NCBI RefSeq assembly: GCF_002155685.1 | Contig: NZ_MUYK01000004.1 | Location: 248,001 to 312,000 of the forward strand | From: Erythrobacter colymbi | GTDB taxonomy: Bacteria > Pseudomonadota > Alphaproteobacteria > Sphingomonadales > Sphingomonadaceae | Direction: 5' to 3' | DNA length: 64,000 bases | Part shown: one piece after another, positions 9,221-18,967 of the stretch | Layout: every line of letters starts with the position of its first letter | Position numbering within the stretch: the first letter of the stretch is position 1 | Program-made: the position numbers and the translations under genes | Notes under the pieces: model-generated | Seen by the model: only the letters and a program-made list of their open reading frames with translations | Databases searched by the model: none | What the model was told of the DNA's origin: nothing

Positions 9221-9919
9221 ATGAGCCTCAATGCCACCATCCCCACGCTCGAAGGTGACGCGAGCTTCGGCGCCTATGTCGCGAGCCCCGAGAGCACCCC
9301 GCGCGGAGCGATCATCGTCATTCAGGAGATCTTCGGGGTAAACCCCGGCATCCGCCAGAAGTGCGACAAGCTGGCGGCGGAAGGCTATCTCGCGGTGGCG
9401 CCCGACCTGTTCTGGCGGATCGAGAGCGGGATCGAGCTCGACCCCGATGTGGAGCCCGAATTCCAGCGCGCGCTCGGCCTGTTCGGCGAGTTCGACCAGG
9501 ACGCGGGCATCCGCGATATCGAGGCGACCATCCACCACATCCGCCGGACGCTGGGCGTGGCGAAGGTCGGCTGCGTCGGATACTGCCTCGGCGGGCGGCT
9601 CGCCTATATGACGGCAGCGCGCACGGATATCGACGCCAGCGTCGGATACTACGGCGTCGGCATCGACGGGCTGCTCGGCGAAAAGCACGCGATCGCCCAT
9701 CCGCTGATGCTCCACATCCCGACCAATGACGGCTTTGTTCCACGTGAAACACAGGAAGCGATGCACGCGGGGCTGGACGATCACCCCAAGGTGACGCTGC
9801 ACGATTACGAAGGCCTCGACCACGGCTTCGCGACCGAGCACGGCAAGCGCCGGCACGAAGAGGCCGCGACGCTGGCTGACGGGCGCACGGCGGCCTTCTT
9901 CGCGGAGCATCTGGGGTGA
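9221..9919 (+). CDS. Dienelactone hydrolase family protein
   Basis: 232 aa alpha/beta hydrolase. The nucleophile elbow is GYCLGG (Cys near residue 124), with the DLH acid in TNDGFVP and the histidine in GLDHGFA, so the Cys-Asp-His triad is complete. The natural ester or lactone substrate is unknown; DLH proteins act on dienelactones and various carboxylic esters. AGAGAGAGA precedes the ATG. It contains a variant parS (9736-9751, read as FVPRET). The stop overlaps the next gene's GTG by 4 bp. Confidence 0.88.
   Translation: MSLNATIPTLEGDASFGAYVASPESTPRGAIIVIQEIFGVNPGIRQKCDKLAAEGYLAVAPDLFWRIESGIELDPDVEPEFQRALGLFGEFDQDAGIRDIEATIHHIRRTLGVAKVGCVGYCLGGRLAYMTAARTDIDASVGYYGVGIDGLLGEKHAIAHPLMLHIPTNDGFVPRETQEAMHAGLDDHPKVTLHDYEGLDHGFATEHGKRRHEEAATLADGRTAAFFAEHLG
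9736..9751. other. parS site 7, variant (TGTTCCACGTGAAACA)
   Basis: Same T-to-C variant as site 6, inside the DLH gene. It is the last of the seven-site cluster (5.0-9.75 kb). Confidence 0.85.
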
Positions 9920-10551
9920 GGCGCGCCGCCGTCTCGCTGGCCTTCGCACTGGTCTCGGCCCCGCTCAGCGCGCAGGCAGACCCGCCGCAGCCCTTCCTTG
10001 CCGAGGGCGAAACGGTCGAAGTGCAGCTGACGGCGGACCTCAATGCCGATGGGAACCCCGATCTCGCCTATGTTGCGGCCAGGGAGGACCACCGCGAGCT
10101 GCGGGTCGTGCTGAGCTATGTGAACGAGACCGATTTCGGGGAACAGGCCCCGGAGGTGCTCGTGCTCGATCCCTACCCGCTCGGCGATGCTCAGCTGTCG
10201 GTCACCGGCGGCACCAGGGGTAAGGTGCTGGTGTTCGAGGAGCTCACCGGCGGCACCACCGCAGTCGCCTCCACCCACCGCTTCCGCTGGGACGACAAGC
10301 TCGGCGGGATGCGGCTGATCGGGCTCGATGCGACACTCTACAGCCGCACCTATGCCCATGATGGCAAGGAGGTGAGCTGGAACCTGATGACGGGCGACTT
10401 CGTCACCCGCAGGCTAAAGCTCGGCAGCCCGAGCGGGGATGCGGCCTACACCAAGCTGCCCGAAACCCGCACGAAGAAGCCGAGTCCGCCCGTGAAACTG
10501 GAGGATTCGCCCAGCGGGGATGATCTGCTCGAATGGCCGGGCGCGAAATAG
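9916..10551 (+). CDS. Hypothetical secreted protein with one FG-GAP/VCBS-like motif
   Basis: 211 aa; the signal peptide (MRRAAVSLAFALVSAPLSAQ) implies export. DLNADGNPDLAYVA near residue 37 resembles one calcium-binding FG-GAP/VCBS repeat; the remainder is beta-rich with no family I recognise. It starts with GTG inside the DLH stop (GTGA overlap), so it is translationally coupled to the hydrolase. Function unknown. Confidence 0.7.
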   Translation: MRRAAVSLAFALVSAPLSAQADPPQPFLAEGETVEVQLTADLNADGNPDLAYVAAREDHRELRVVLSYVNETDFGEQAPEVLVLDPYPLGDAQLSVTGGTRGKVLVFEELTGGTTAVASTHRFRWDDKLGGMRLIGLDATLYSRTYAHDGKEVSWNLMTGDFVTRRLKLGSPSGDAAYTKLPETRTKKPSPPVKLEDSPSGDDLLEWPGAK

Positions 10552-10562
10552 GAGAGGGATTG

Positions 10563-10976
10563 ATGGGACAGGGACACGCGGGGCTCGCGAAGTGGCACGA
10601 GTACATGACAGGCGGCGCCGATCCGGCGGTGCTTTCGGATCTGCTGGCCGATGACGCAGTATTCCACTCGCCCGTTGTCCACACGCCGCAGGCGGGCAAG
10701 GCGAGCGTCATGGCCTACCTCGTCGCCGCCAGTCACACGTTGGGGAATGACAGCTTCCACTATGTCCGCGAGCTGGTCGACGGGGACGAGGTGATGCTCG
10801 AATTCGTCACCGTGATGGAGGGGATCACCGTCAACGGGGTCGACATCATCCGCTTCAACGAGGCCGGAAAGATCAGCGATTTCAAGGTGATGGTGAGACC
10901 CCTGAAGGCCATTAACAAGGTCTGGGAGATGATGGCAGCGCAGCTTCAGGCCGCAAAGGCACAGCCGGCGGCGTAG
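10563..10976 (+). CDS. NTF2-like / SnoaL-like fold protein
   Basis: 137 aa, one cone-shaped NTF2-like domain: GLAKWHEYM, LLADDAVFHSPVVHTPQ, VMLEFVTVMEGITVNGVDII, and a C-terminal helix. It could be an enzyme or a binding protein; family membership does not give a substrate. ATG at 10563 has GGAGAGGGA upstream. Its last 65 bp overlap the convergent BLUF gene. Confidence 0.8.
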   Translation: MGQGHAGLAKWHEYMTGGADPAVLSDLLADDAVFHSPVVHTPQAGKASVMAYLVAASHTLGNDSFHYVRELVDGDEVMLEFVTVMEGITVNGVDIIRFNEAGKISDFKVMVRPLKAINKVWEMMAAQLQAAKAQPAA

Positions 10977-11397
10977 TCTTCGCGGCCGGCTCCATGATCG
11001 GCAGGATCAGCTCCGGCCCGAGGAATTCGAGGATCGCGTGCTGCACCAGCGGCGGCACGTTCCCGCCCGCCGCGTCGGTGATCTGCGCCAGCATGCGCGG
11101 GATATTCCGCCCGTCGAAATAGCGCATCCGCCAGCTCGCGAAGGCGGCATCGTCCACGCAGCGCTCGTCGAGCACCTCGACGCCGAAATGGCGCGGATCG
11201 CGGCGGATGTTCTCGAACGTGGCGACGAGCTTCCACGTCTTGCCCTCGAGCACCTGGAAAATGCGGTCCTCGATCTGGATCAGGAAGCCGCAAAGCCCCC
11301 GCGCCTCGTTGCTGACGCGGGCCTGGTAGACGAGACGGAACATCTCGACCCGGTCGAGACCGGGTGAAGCGGTGCTGCGATAGATGAGTCTGCGCAT
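10912..11397 (-). CDS. BLUF-domain blue-light sensor with short C-terminal tail
   Basis: 161 aa. BLUF domains bind FAD and respond to blue light. The residues for flavin photochemistry are present: Tyr6 in LIYRS, Asn30 in VSNEARG, Gln48 in FQVLEG, then DPRHFGVEVLDE and WRMRYF. About 50 residues of helix plus a Pro/Ala-rich tail follow; there is no output domain, so it probably signals by protein contact. It lies upstream of a second BLUF gene in the same orientation. The 3' end overlaps the NTF2-like gene antisense. Confidence 0.88.
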   Translation of the reverse strand: MRRLIYRSTASPGLDRVEMFRLVYQARVSNEARGLCGFLIQIEDRIFQVLEGKTWKLVATFENIRRDPRHFGVEVLDERCVDDAAFASWRMRYFDGRNIPRMLAQITDAAGGNVPPLVQHAILEFLGPELILPIMEPAAKTTPPAVPLRPEAALPSSPRPC

Positions 11398-11462
11398 GGT
11401 CGTTTCCCCTTGTGGTCAAGGGAAAGACATAGCGCAGGCGGCCCTGAAGCGGCCTAGCGCGG

Positions 11463-11484
11463 GCCTAGGGGTTTGCCCCTAGGC
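11463..11484. other. Perfect 9-bp hairpin between the two BLUF genes
   Basis: Arms GCCTAGGGG and CCCCTAGGC around TTTG. No T run follows, so it may be an mRNA stabiliser or weak terminator. It is followed at 11491-11510 by two GGGGGTCTGG units. Confidence 0.5.
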
Positions 11485-11544
11485 GCTGAAGGGGGTCTGG
11501 CGGGGGTCTGGCGGCAGGCAGGGTGCCCTGCCCGCCTGGATAGC

Positions 11545-11937
11545 CTAGTTCAGCACCGCGAAGTTCACGATCATCTTGCGAACCTCGGGGTCGAGCCCCT
11601 CGGGCAGATCGCGCTCGAGCATGTCGCGGCGGTTGGCGATGCTCTCGGCGATCAGCACGCGCTTCATCGCCCAGTCGGGACAAGTGCGCGCGCCGATTGC
11701 GCGGCGGTCGAGCACCGAGACGCCCGAATGGCGCGGGTCGGCGGTGATGGTTTCCATCAGCGCCGAAACCTCGCCCTCCTCGCCCTCGAGCAGCTGGAGG
11801 AAGTTGCGGCCGTTGAACAGCAGCAGTCCCGTGATGCCGCGGGCCGGATTGTTGCGCGCGCTCGCGGCGAGGATGGCGTCCACCTCCTCGCGCGGCAGGG
11901 TCGGCGCGGTGCTGATGTAAAGGTACTGGCTGAGCAC
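11545..11937 (-). CDS. BLUF-domain blue-light sensor (short)
   Basis: 130 aa, a stand-alone BLUF domain. Tyr7 in YLYIS, Asn30 in NNPARGITG, Gln48 in FLQLLEG, and CPDWAMKR carry the canonical photocycle positions. It matches the BLUF consensus better than its upstream paralogue. A helical cap (residues 95-130) replaces an effector. It lies 61 bp upstream of the rho stop in the same orientation. Confidence 0.92.
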   Translation of the reverse strand: MLSQYLYISTAPTLPREEVDAILAASARNNPARGITGLLLFNGRNFLQLLEGEEGEVSALMETITADPRHSGVSVLDRRAIGARTCPDWAMKRVLIAESIANRRDMLERDLPEGLDPEVRKMIVNFAVLN

Positions 11938-11998
11938 TGTTTCCCGTCCTTCAGACCTGTTCCCCGGGCCGACCCCATGACCCGATTTGCAGGGTAAC

Positions 11999-13264
<1,266 letters not shown>

Positions 13265-13496
13265 TGGATATTTCCGAAAGTCAGGAGTGGCCGGACGGTC
13301 AGTACCGTGGATCACGGCGCCCCGGTGAAATCAGGGGCTGGGCTTGGAGAAAGCAGACCTTGTGCGAAGCGTATCGCCGCTGCGCGTACCGGATGGGTGC
13401 GCCCGAGATAAGAGCGCTGCGGGCCGAGGTCAATCGGCGATTGAAACAGAGGCAAGCGGGGGTCAAACAGGGGTCTGGCCCCCGTCTGGCACCCCT

Positions 13497-13940
13497 CTAG
13501 AACGGCTTGAGATAGACCAGGAACACGATCAGCACCAGCAGCAGCCCCGGCACCTCGCCGATCATGCGCAGCTGCTTCTCGGTCAGCGGACGCTCCCCGC
13601 GCGCCATCTTCTTGGTCTGGCCGACGAGCCAGCCGTGATAGCCGGTCATCGCCAGCACCAGCGTCAGCTTGGCGTGGAGCCAGCCCGAGGTGAACCACCC
13701 GCCGCCATAGGCAAGGCTCAGCCCCAGCACCCAGACGATGATCAGCGAGGGCGTGAGGATGATGTTGCGCAGCTTGCCCATCCGGTTCGCCCACTTGGCC
13801 TCGCCCTCCGAGCCCGGCGCGTGGTCGAGCATGTAGATGCACTGGCGCGGCAGCATGAACAGCCCCGCCATCCAGAACACCATGAAGATCACGTGTCCCG
13901 ATTTGAGGAACAGGTAGATCGACGAAAGCAGCTCCTGCAT
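13497..13940 (-). CDS. hemJ: Protoporphyrinogen oxidase HemJ
   Basis: 147 aa, four membrane helices. HemJ oxidises protoporphyrinogen IX in alphaproteobacteria and cyanobacteria. Recognisable by the early His (KSGHVIFMVFWMAGLFMLPR), RMGKLRNIILTPSL, and the W-x-x-K segment WLHAKL. It lies 4 bp downstream of hemE, placing two heme-pathway enzymes in one operon. Confidence 0.9.
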   Translation of the reverse strand: MQELLSSIYLFLKSGHVIFMVFWMAGLFMLPRQCIYMLDHAPGSEGEAKWANRMGKLRNIILTPSLIIVWVLGLSLAYGGGWFTSGWLHAKLTLVLAMTGYHGWLVGQTKKMARGERPLTEKQLRMIGEVPGLLLVLIVFLVYLKPF

Positions 13941-13944
13941 TCCC

Positions 13945-14961
13945 TTAGCCTCTCAACGCGGCAAGAAGTTCCTCGACATGGGCAATCGGCGTGAACTGGC
14001 CGATCCCGTGGCCGAGGTTGAACACGTGCGGACGATCCTCGAAGGCGGCGATGATCGTCTTGACCCGCGCCGGCAGCGCCGGGCCGCCCGCCTCGACCAG
14101 CAGCGGATCGAGATTGCCCTGCACCGGCATGCCTTCGGGCAGGCTGGCGTGCGCCCACGCCGGATCGAGCGTCTCGTCGAGCCCGACCGCATCCACCCCC
14201 GTCTCGCGGGCATAGGCAGGCAGCTTCGCCCCCGCGCCCTTGGGGAAGCCGATCACCGGCGTATCGGGGTGCGACTCTTTCAGCTTCGCGGTGATCGCGG
14301 CGTTGGGGGCGATCACCCACTTCTCGAACTGGTCGGGGGCAAGGCTGCCCGCCCAGCTGTCGAACAGCTGCACCGCTTCCGCGCCCGCATCGATCTGGCC
14401 GCGCAGATAGGTGACCGAGACCTCGACGATGGCATCGATGATCGCCTGGAGATGCGCCGGATCGCGATAGGCCAGCAGCCGCGCCGGGCCCTGATCCTTG
14501 GAGCCTTCGCCCGCGATCATGTAGGTCGCGACCGTCCAGGGGCTCCCCGCAAAGCCGAGCATGGTCACTTCGGGGCCAATCATAGCGCGGGTGCGGCGCA
14601 CTGTTTCATACACCGGCTCGAACCGTTCAAAGGCCGGGGTGAAGGAGTCCAGCTCCACCTCCAGCAGCGTCGGCGCAAGGTGCGGGCCTTCGCCAGCGGC
14701 AAAGGTCAGCCCCTGCCCCATCGCGTGCGGCACGATCAGGATGTCGGAGAACAGGATTGCGCCATCAAAGCCGAAGCGCCGGATCGGCTGCACGGTGATT
14801 TCCGCGGCTGCCTCGCTGTCGTAAACCAGCTCGAGGAAGCCGCCCTTCTCGGCGCGAAGTTCACGATATTCAGGGAGATAGCGCCCGGCTTGGCGCATGA
14901 GCCACACGGGAGCACGGTCCTGACGGACACCTTTGAGCGTATCGAGAAGCGGACCGGGCAT
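13945..14961 (-). CDS. hemE: Uroporphyrinogen decarboxylase HemE
   Basis: 338 aa. It decarboxylates uroporphyrinogen III to coproporphyrinogen III. Signatures PVWLMRQAGRYLPEYR near the start, FSDILIVPHAMG, and GFAGSPWTVATYMI; C-terminal VFNLGHGI. Full length. Its start faces the proposed replication origin, as hemE does in Caulobacter and Rickettsia. Confidence 0.97.
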   Translation of the reverse strand: MPGPLLDTLKGVRQDRAPVWLMRQAGRYLPEYRELRAEKGGFLELVYDSEAAAEITVQPIRRFGFDGAILFSDILIVPHAMGQGLTFAAGEGPHLAPTLLEVELDSFTPAFERFEPVYETVRRTRAMIGPEVTMLGFAGSPWTVATYMIAGEGSKDQGPARLLAYRDPAHLQAIIDAIVEVSVTYLRGQIDAGAEAVQLFDSWAGSLAPDQFEKWVIAPNAAITAKLKESHPDTPVIGFPKGAGAKLPAYARETGVDAVGLDETLDPAWAHASLPEGMPVQGNLDPLLVEAGGPALPARVKTIIAAFEDRPHVFNLGHGIGQFTPIAHVEELLAALRG

Positions 14962-15284
14962 AGGGTTCCTTAGAGCAAATCAATTCAATTTATAAAAGGA
15001 ATGATGGAGTCTGTTGGCCCTGTGGAAAGCGGGAATTACCGGCCTCTGCCGGACCGTTCCCACATTGTGCACCTGACTCATCCCCCCAGCGAATCCGCAC
15101 GGATTGGACGTCAAGCCAGCTTTATCCTCGTTCTTCACAGCCTGTCGACAAAACTTGTCCCGTGTGGGCAAATAGCCCGAGGAAAAGGCCGGAAGCGGGC
15201 ATGAAAAATGCTCCCCAGCTTGTCCGGCAGCCCCTCCCGTGGTTTATGCGGCGATCTGTCCACAGGGCCCGCGCGACCACCCGC
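14962..15284. other. Proposed chromosomal replication origin (oriC)
   Basis: A 323-bp non-coding gap between divergent hemE and ppsR/DUF299, the neighbourhood that flanks oriC in Caulobacter and Rickettsia. Seen: an AT-rich tract at 14976-15006; DnaA-box-like 9-mers with two mismatches to TTATCCACA at 15021-15029 (minus), 15122-15130, 15131-15139, 15163-15171 (minus) and 15256-15264; three GANTC methylation sites (15007, 15075, 15091). Genes on both sides run away from it, and parS sites sit 5-10 kb away. Individual boxes are weak; the call rests mainly on synteny. Confidence 0.75.
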
Positions 15285-16130
15285 ATGAACCGACTCAACC
15301 TCCATCTTGTATCGGATTCGACCGGCGAGACGCTGGAGATGATCGCCAAGGCCGCGCTCGCGCAGTTCGACAACCCATCGGTGAACCGCCATTTCTGGCC
15401 GATGGTGCGCTCGCTCCAGCATCTCGACCGGATCGTGCCCGATCTCGCCGCGCATCCGGGTCTCGTGTTCTACACGCTGGTGAACCCCGAGACGAGGAAG
15501 CGGCTGGAAGAGCATTGCCGCATTCTCGGCCTGCCTGCGGTGCCGGTGCTCGACCAGGTGACCGCCGCGCTCGAAGCGCAGCTCGGGCAGGCAGCGCAGG
15601 GGCGTCCGGGTCGCCAGCACATGATGGACGAGACCTATTTCAAGCGGGTCGAGGCGATCCAGTACACCATCGCGCATGATGACGGCATCGGGCACGAGGA
15701 GTGGGAGCAGGCCGATATCGTGCTGGTCGGCGTCTCGCGCTCGTCGAAGACCCCGACCAGCATCTACCTCGCCAATCGCGGCTACAAGGTCGCCAATATT
15801 CCGCTGGTGGTGGAAAGCCCGCCGCCGCAGACGCTTTACCGCTTGCGGCATCCGCTGGTGGTCGGCCTGACGACCTCGCCGGAGCGGTTGATCCAGATTC
15901 GCCGCAACCGTCTGCTCTCTCTGAACGAGGCGACCGAGACGGCTTACGTGGATAATGACCGCGTGAAGGCCGAGCTGCAATTCGCGCGGCGGATGTTCGG
16001 CGACAATGGCTGGCCGGTGATCGACGTCACCCGCCGCTCGATCGAGGAAACCGCGGCGGCGATCATCCGGCTGGCGCAGGAACGCGACCGCAAGCCGGCG
16101 AGCGAGGGCGGGACGGGGAAGCCGATATGA
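15285..16130 (+). CDS. ppsR: PEP synthetase regulatory protein / pyruvate,phosphate dikinase kinase-pyrophosphorylase (DUF299)
   Basis: 281 aa. DUF299 proteins phosphorylate and dephosphorylate PEP synthase or PPDK. Family start LNLHLVSDSTGETLEMIAK, and the P-loop-like GVSRSSKTPTSIYLANRGYK near residue 150. ATG at 15285 is preferred; an upstream start at 15162 would put 41 non-family residues into the origin. Overlaps maf by 4 bp and heads ppsR-maf-aroE-coaE-dnaQ. Confidence 0.93.
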   Translation: MNRLNLHLVSDSTGETLEMIAKAALAQFDNPSVNRHFWPMVRSLQHLDRIVPDLAAHPGLVFYTLVNPETRKRLEEHCRILGLPAVPVLDQVTAALEAQLGQAAQGRPGRQHMMDETYFKRVEAIQYTIAHDDGIGHEEWEQADIVLVGVSRSSKTPTSIYLANRGYKVANIPLVVESPPPQTLYRLRHPLVVGLTTSPERLIQIRRNRLLSLNEATETAYVDNDRVKAELQFARRMFGDNGWPVIDVTRRSIEETAAAIIRLAQERDRKPASEGGTGKPI

Positions 16131-16714
16131 CGCTGATTCTGGCGAGCAAGAGCGCCTCGCGCCGGGCGATGCTCGATGCGGCGGGTGTGGCTTATCTCTC
16201 GGTCCCCGCCGATATCGACGAGCGGGCGGTCGAGGCTGGGCTCGAAGGGGCCGCGCCGTCGGAGGTGGCCGAGGCGCTGGCGGTCGCCAAGGCGGCAGCG
16301 GTGGCGGCGTTGCACACCGGCGCGCTGGTGCTCGGGAGCGACTCGCTGGTGGTGTGCAAGGGCCGCCGCTTCGACAAGCCGAAGAGTCGCGAGGAGGCAG
16401 GGGAGCATCTGCGGTTCTTTTCGGGCGCGGTGATGGAGCTCCATTCCGCCGCCGCGCTGGTCCGCGATGGCGGGTGCGAGTGGAGCCACACAAGCCTCGC
16501 CCGGCTCCATGTGCGCGATCTTTCGGACGAATTTATCGAGCATTATCTGGGGCTTGAATGGCCCGCCATCGGCCACACCGTCGGTGCCTTCCGGATCGAG
16601 GGACCAGGGGTGCAGCTCTTCGAGGCGATCGAGGGCGACCAGTTCACCGTGCTCGGGATGCCGCTGCTGCCCCTGCTCGGCGCGCTGCGCGACGAGGGGG
16701 TCTTGCTGGCATGA
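16127..16714 (+). CDS. maf: Maf-family nucleotide pyrophosphatase
   Basis: 195 aa. Maf proteins hydrolyse non-canonical or modified nucleoside triphosphates. Signature LILASKSASRRAML at residues 3-16, then GSDSLVV (catalytic Asp) and KPKSREEAGEHLRFFSG. The exact nucleotide preference cannot be read here. ATGA overlaps at both ends (with ppsR and aroE). Confidence 0.93.
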   Translation: MTLILASKSASRRAMLDAAGVAYLSVPADIDERAVEAGLEGAAPSEVAEALAVAKAAAVAALHTGALVLGSDSLVVCKGRRFDKPKSREEAGEHLRFFSGAVMELHSAAALVRDGGCEWSHTSLARLHVRDLSDEFIEHYLGLEWPAIGHTVGAFRIEGPGVQLFEAIEGDQFTVLGMPLLPLLGALRDEGVLLA

Positions 16715-17568
16715 CCCGTCCTTATGCCGAGGTGATCGGCGATCCCATCGCGCAGTCGAAGTCCCCGAGAATCCACGGTTTCTGGCTCGAAAAGCTGGGG
16801 ATTGCAGCGGACTATCGCGCCTTTCATGTCACCCCCGAGCAGCTCCCCGACTACATCGCCGCGCGCCGCGCCGATCCGCTGTGGCGCGGGTGCAATGTCA
16901 CCATGCCGCACAAGCAGGCGGTGATGCCGCTTATCGATGGAATCGGCTCGCCAGCGACCGAAATCGGTGCGGTGAACACGGTCTACCCGGGGTCTGGCGG
17001 GGGTCTGAGCGGTACCAACACCGATGCGAGCGGGTTTCTGGAGCCATTGAAGCGCGATCTGGAAAAGACCCACTATTTCCGCATGGCCCGCATCCTCGGC
17101 ACCGGCGGCGCGGCGCGGGCGATCATCGCCGCGCTGGCGGGGCACGGCTTCACGCTGGTCGTTGCCGGCCGCGATCCAGCCAAGGCGCGCGCGCTGCTCG
17201 ATGAACTCGCGCCAAAGGGCGAGCACCATGCCATCGATCTTGCCCACTTCGCCGACCCCACCGATTTTCCTTTCGACGACCGCGAGGGGTGCCTCGATCT
17301 CGTGGTGAATGCCTCCAGCCTCGGCATGGCGGGCCAGCCCCCCCTGCCCTTCGATTGGAGCCACGCGCCCCCCGGCGCCATCGCCTACGACATCGTCACC
17401 GCCCCGCTCGATACGCCCTTCCTGCAAGCCGCGCGGGCCAGGGGCCATCGCACAATCGACGGGCTTTCAATGCTGATCGGGCAGGCCGCGGTCGCTTTCG
17501 AGAAGTTCTTCGGTGAGGCCCCCCCGCGCGAGCACGATGCCGAACTGCGAGCTATCCTGACCCAATGA
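16711..17568 (+). CDS. aroE: Shikimate dehydrogenase AroE
   Basis: 285 aa; NADPH-dependent reduction of 3-dehydroshikimate in aromatic amino-acid synthesis. Substrate site SKSPRIHGFW, VTMPHKQAV (catalytic Lys) and NTDASGF; NADP-binding GTGGAARAI. ATG at 16711 overlaps the maf stop. Codons 91-98 or so (GSGGGLSG) are encoded by two tandem GGGGTCTG units, the same short repeat seen in three intergenic regions. Confidence 0.96.
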   Translation: MTRPYAEVIGDPIAQSKSPRIHGFWLEKLGIAADYRAFHVTPEQLPDYIAARRADPLWRGCNVTMPHKQAVMPLIDGIGSPATEIGAVNTVYPGSGGGLSGTNTDASGFLEPLKRDLEKTHYFRMARILGTGGAARAIIAALAGHGFTLVVAGRDPAKARALLDELAPKGEHHAIDLAHFADPTDFPFDDREGCLDLVVNASSLGMAGQPPLPFDWSHAPPGAIAYDIVTAPLDTPFLQAARARGHRTIDGLSMLIGQAAVAFEKFFGEAPPREHDAELRAILTQ

Positions 17569-18149
17569 CCACACCCACAATCATCGGCCTCACCGGCAGC
17601 ATCGGCATGGGCAAATCGACCGTCGCGGCGATGTTCGCCGAGGCCGGGATTCCCGTATTCGATGCCGATGCCGAGGTGCGCGCGATGCAGGGGCCTGGCG
17701 GCGCGCTCGTCCCCGCCATCGAAGCCGCTTTCCCCGGATCGACCGGCCCGCAGGGTGTCGACCGCGAACGGCTCGGCGCGCAGGTCTTCGCCGACAAGGA
17801 GGCGCTGGCGCGACTCGAAGCGATCGTCCACCCCGCCGTTGCCGCCAAGCGCGCCGCCTTCCTCGACGCCAACCGCGACAAGCGGGCAGTGGTGTTCGAC
17901 ATCCCGCTCCTGTTCGAGCGCGGCGGGCACGAGTCGGTCGACCTCATCGTCGTCGTCTCCGCGCCCGAGCACGTCCAGCGAGAACGCGTGCTCGCCCGTC
18001 CCGGCATGACGCCCGAGAAATTCGCGCATATTTTCAATCTGCAACTGCACGACACCCACAAGCGTGACCGCGCGCACCACGTGATCGACACCGGCACCAG
18101 CCTCGCCGAGACCCGCGCGCAGGTCGAAGCGCTGATTGCTTCGATCTGA
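17565..18149 (+). CDS. coaE: Dephospho-CoA kinase CoaE
   Basis: 194 aa; last step of coenzyme A synthesis. P-loop GLTGSIGMGKSTVAAMF at residues 6-22, DADAEVRAM, and the lid region RPGMTPEKFAHIFNLQ. Overlaps aroE by ATGA. Normal length. Confidence 0.96.
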   Translation: MTTPTIIGLTGSIGMGKSTVAAMFAEAGIPVFDADAEVRAMQGPGGALVPAIEAAFPGSTGPQGVDRERLGAQVFADKEALARLEAIVHPAVAAKRAAFLDANRDKRAVVFDIPLLFERGGHESVDLIVVVSAPEHVQRERVLARPGMTPEKFAHIFNLQLHDTHKRDRAHHVIDTGTSLAETRAQVEALIASI

Positions 18150-18198
18150 ACAAAAGCACCCCTTGCAAGTCCCCCAACTTGGGCAGATAGTCCGGCAA

Positions 18199-18906
18199 AT
18201 GCGTGAGGTCATCTTCGACACCGAGACCACCGGGCTCGACCCCAAGACCGGGGACCGCATGGTGGAAATCGGCTGCGTCGAAATGGTCGGCCGGGTTGAG
18301 ACGGGCCGCACCTTCCACGCCTATTTCAACCCGGACCGCGACATGCCGATCGAGGCCGAGCGCGTTCACGGCCTCAGCGCCGCCTTCCTCGCCACCAAGC
18401 CGCGGTTTGCCGAAAGCGTCGACGAGCTGCTCGACTTCTTGGGCGATTCCAACCTCGTCGCGCACAATGCCGGGTTCGACTTCGGCTTCCTCAACAACGA
18501 GCTGGAACTCGCGGGCCGCGAACCGATCAGCCTCGACCGCATGGTCGATACTGTCGCCATCGCGCGCAAGAAGCACCCCGGCGCCAAGCTCAGCCTCGAT
18601 GCGCTGTGCACCCGCTACGGGATCGACCGCAGCCACCGCGTCAAGCACGGCGCGCTGCTCGATGCCGAACTGCTGGCGCAGGTCTATGTCGAGCTGACCG
18701 GCGGCCGCCAGATCGGGCTCGGCCTTGCCGATGATGCCGCGGCCGGCACCCCGGCCCTCACCGAACTCACCCCCAACGCGCCCTGGCACCGTCCCGCAGC
18801 GGACAAGCCCCGGCGCGAACCCCGCCCCCATGTTGCCAGCCCGGAGGAGCTGGAACGCCACGCCGCGTTCATCGCGGACATCAAGGGCGCGATCTGGACG
18901 AGTTGA
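18199..18906 (+). CDS. dnaQ: DNA polymerase III subunit epsilon (proofreading exonuclease)
   Basis: 235 aa DEDDh exonuclease. ExoI FDTETTGLDP, ExoII VAHNAGFDFGFLNNEL, ExoIII HGALLDAELLAQVY. The ~45-residue C-terminal tail would bind the polymerase alpha subunit. Start at 18199 (MREVIFDTETTG) fits the family. Last gene of the ppsR-maf-aroE-coaE run. Confidence 0.95.
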   Translation: MREVIFDTETTGLDPKTGDRMVEIGCVEMVGRVETGRTFHAYFNPDRDMPIEAERVHGLSAAFLATKPRFAESVDELLDFLGDSNLVAHNAGFDFGFLNNELELAGREPISLDRMVDTVAIARKKHPGAKLSLDALCTRYGIDRSHRVKHGALLDAELLAQVYVELTGGRQIGLGLADDAAAGTPALTELTPNAPWHRPAADKPRREPRPHVASPEELERHAAFIADIKGAIWTS

Positions 18907-18967
18907 AGCCCGGCGCGCCGATACCACATCTTTGGGATCCTCATCAGCGACGGGAGGACTACGCTTC

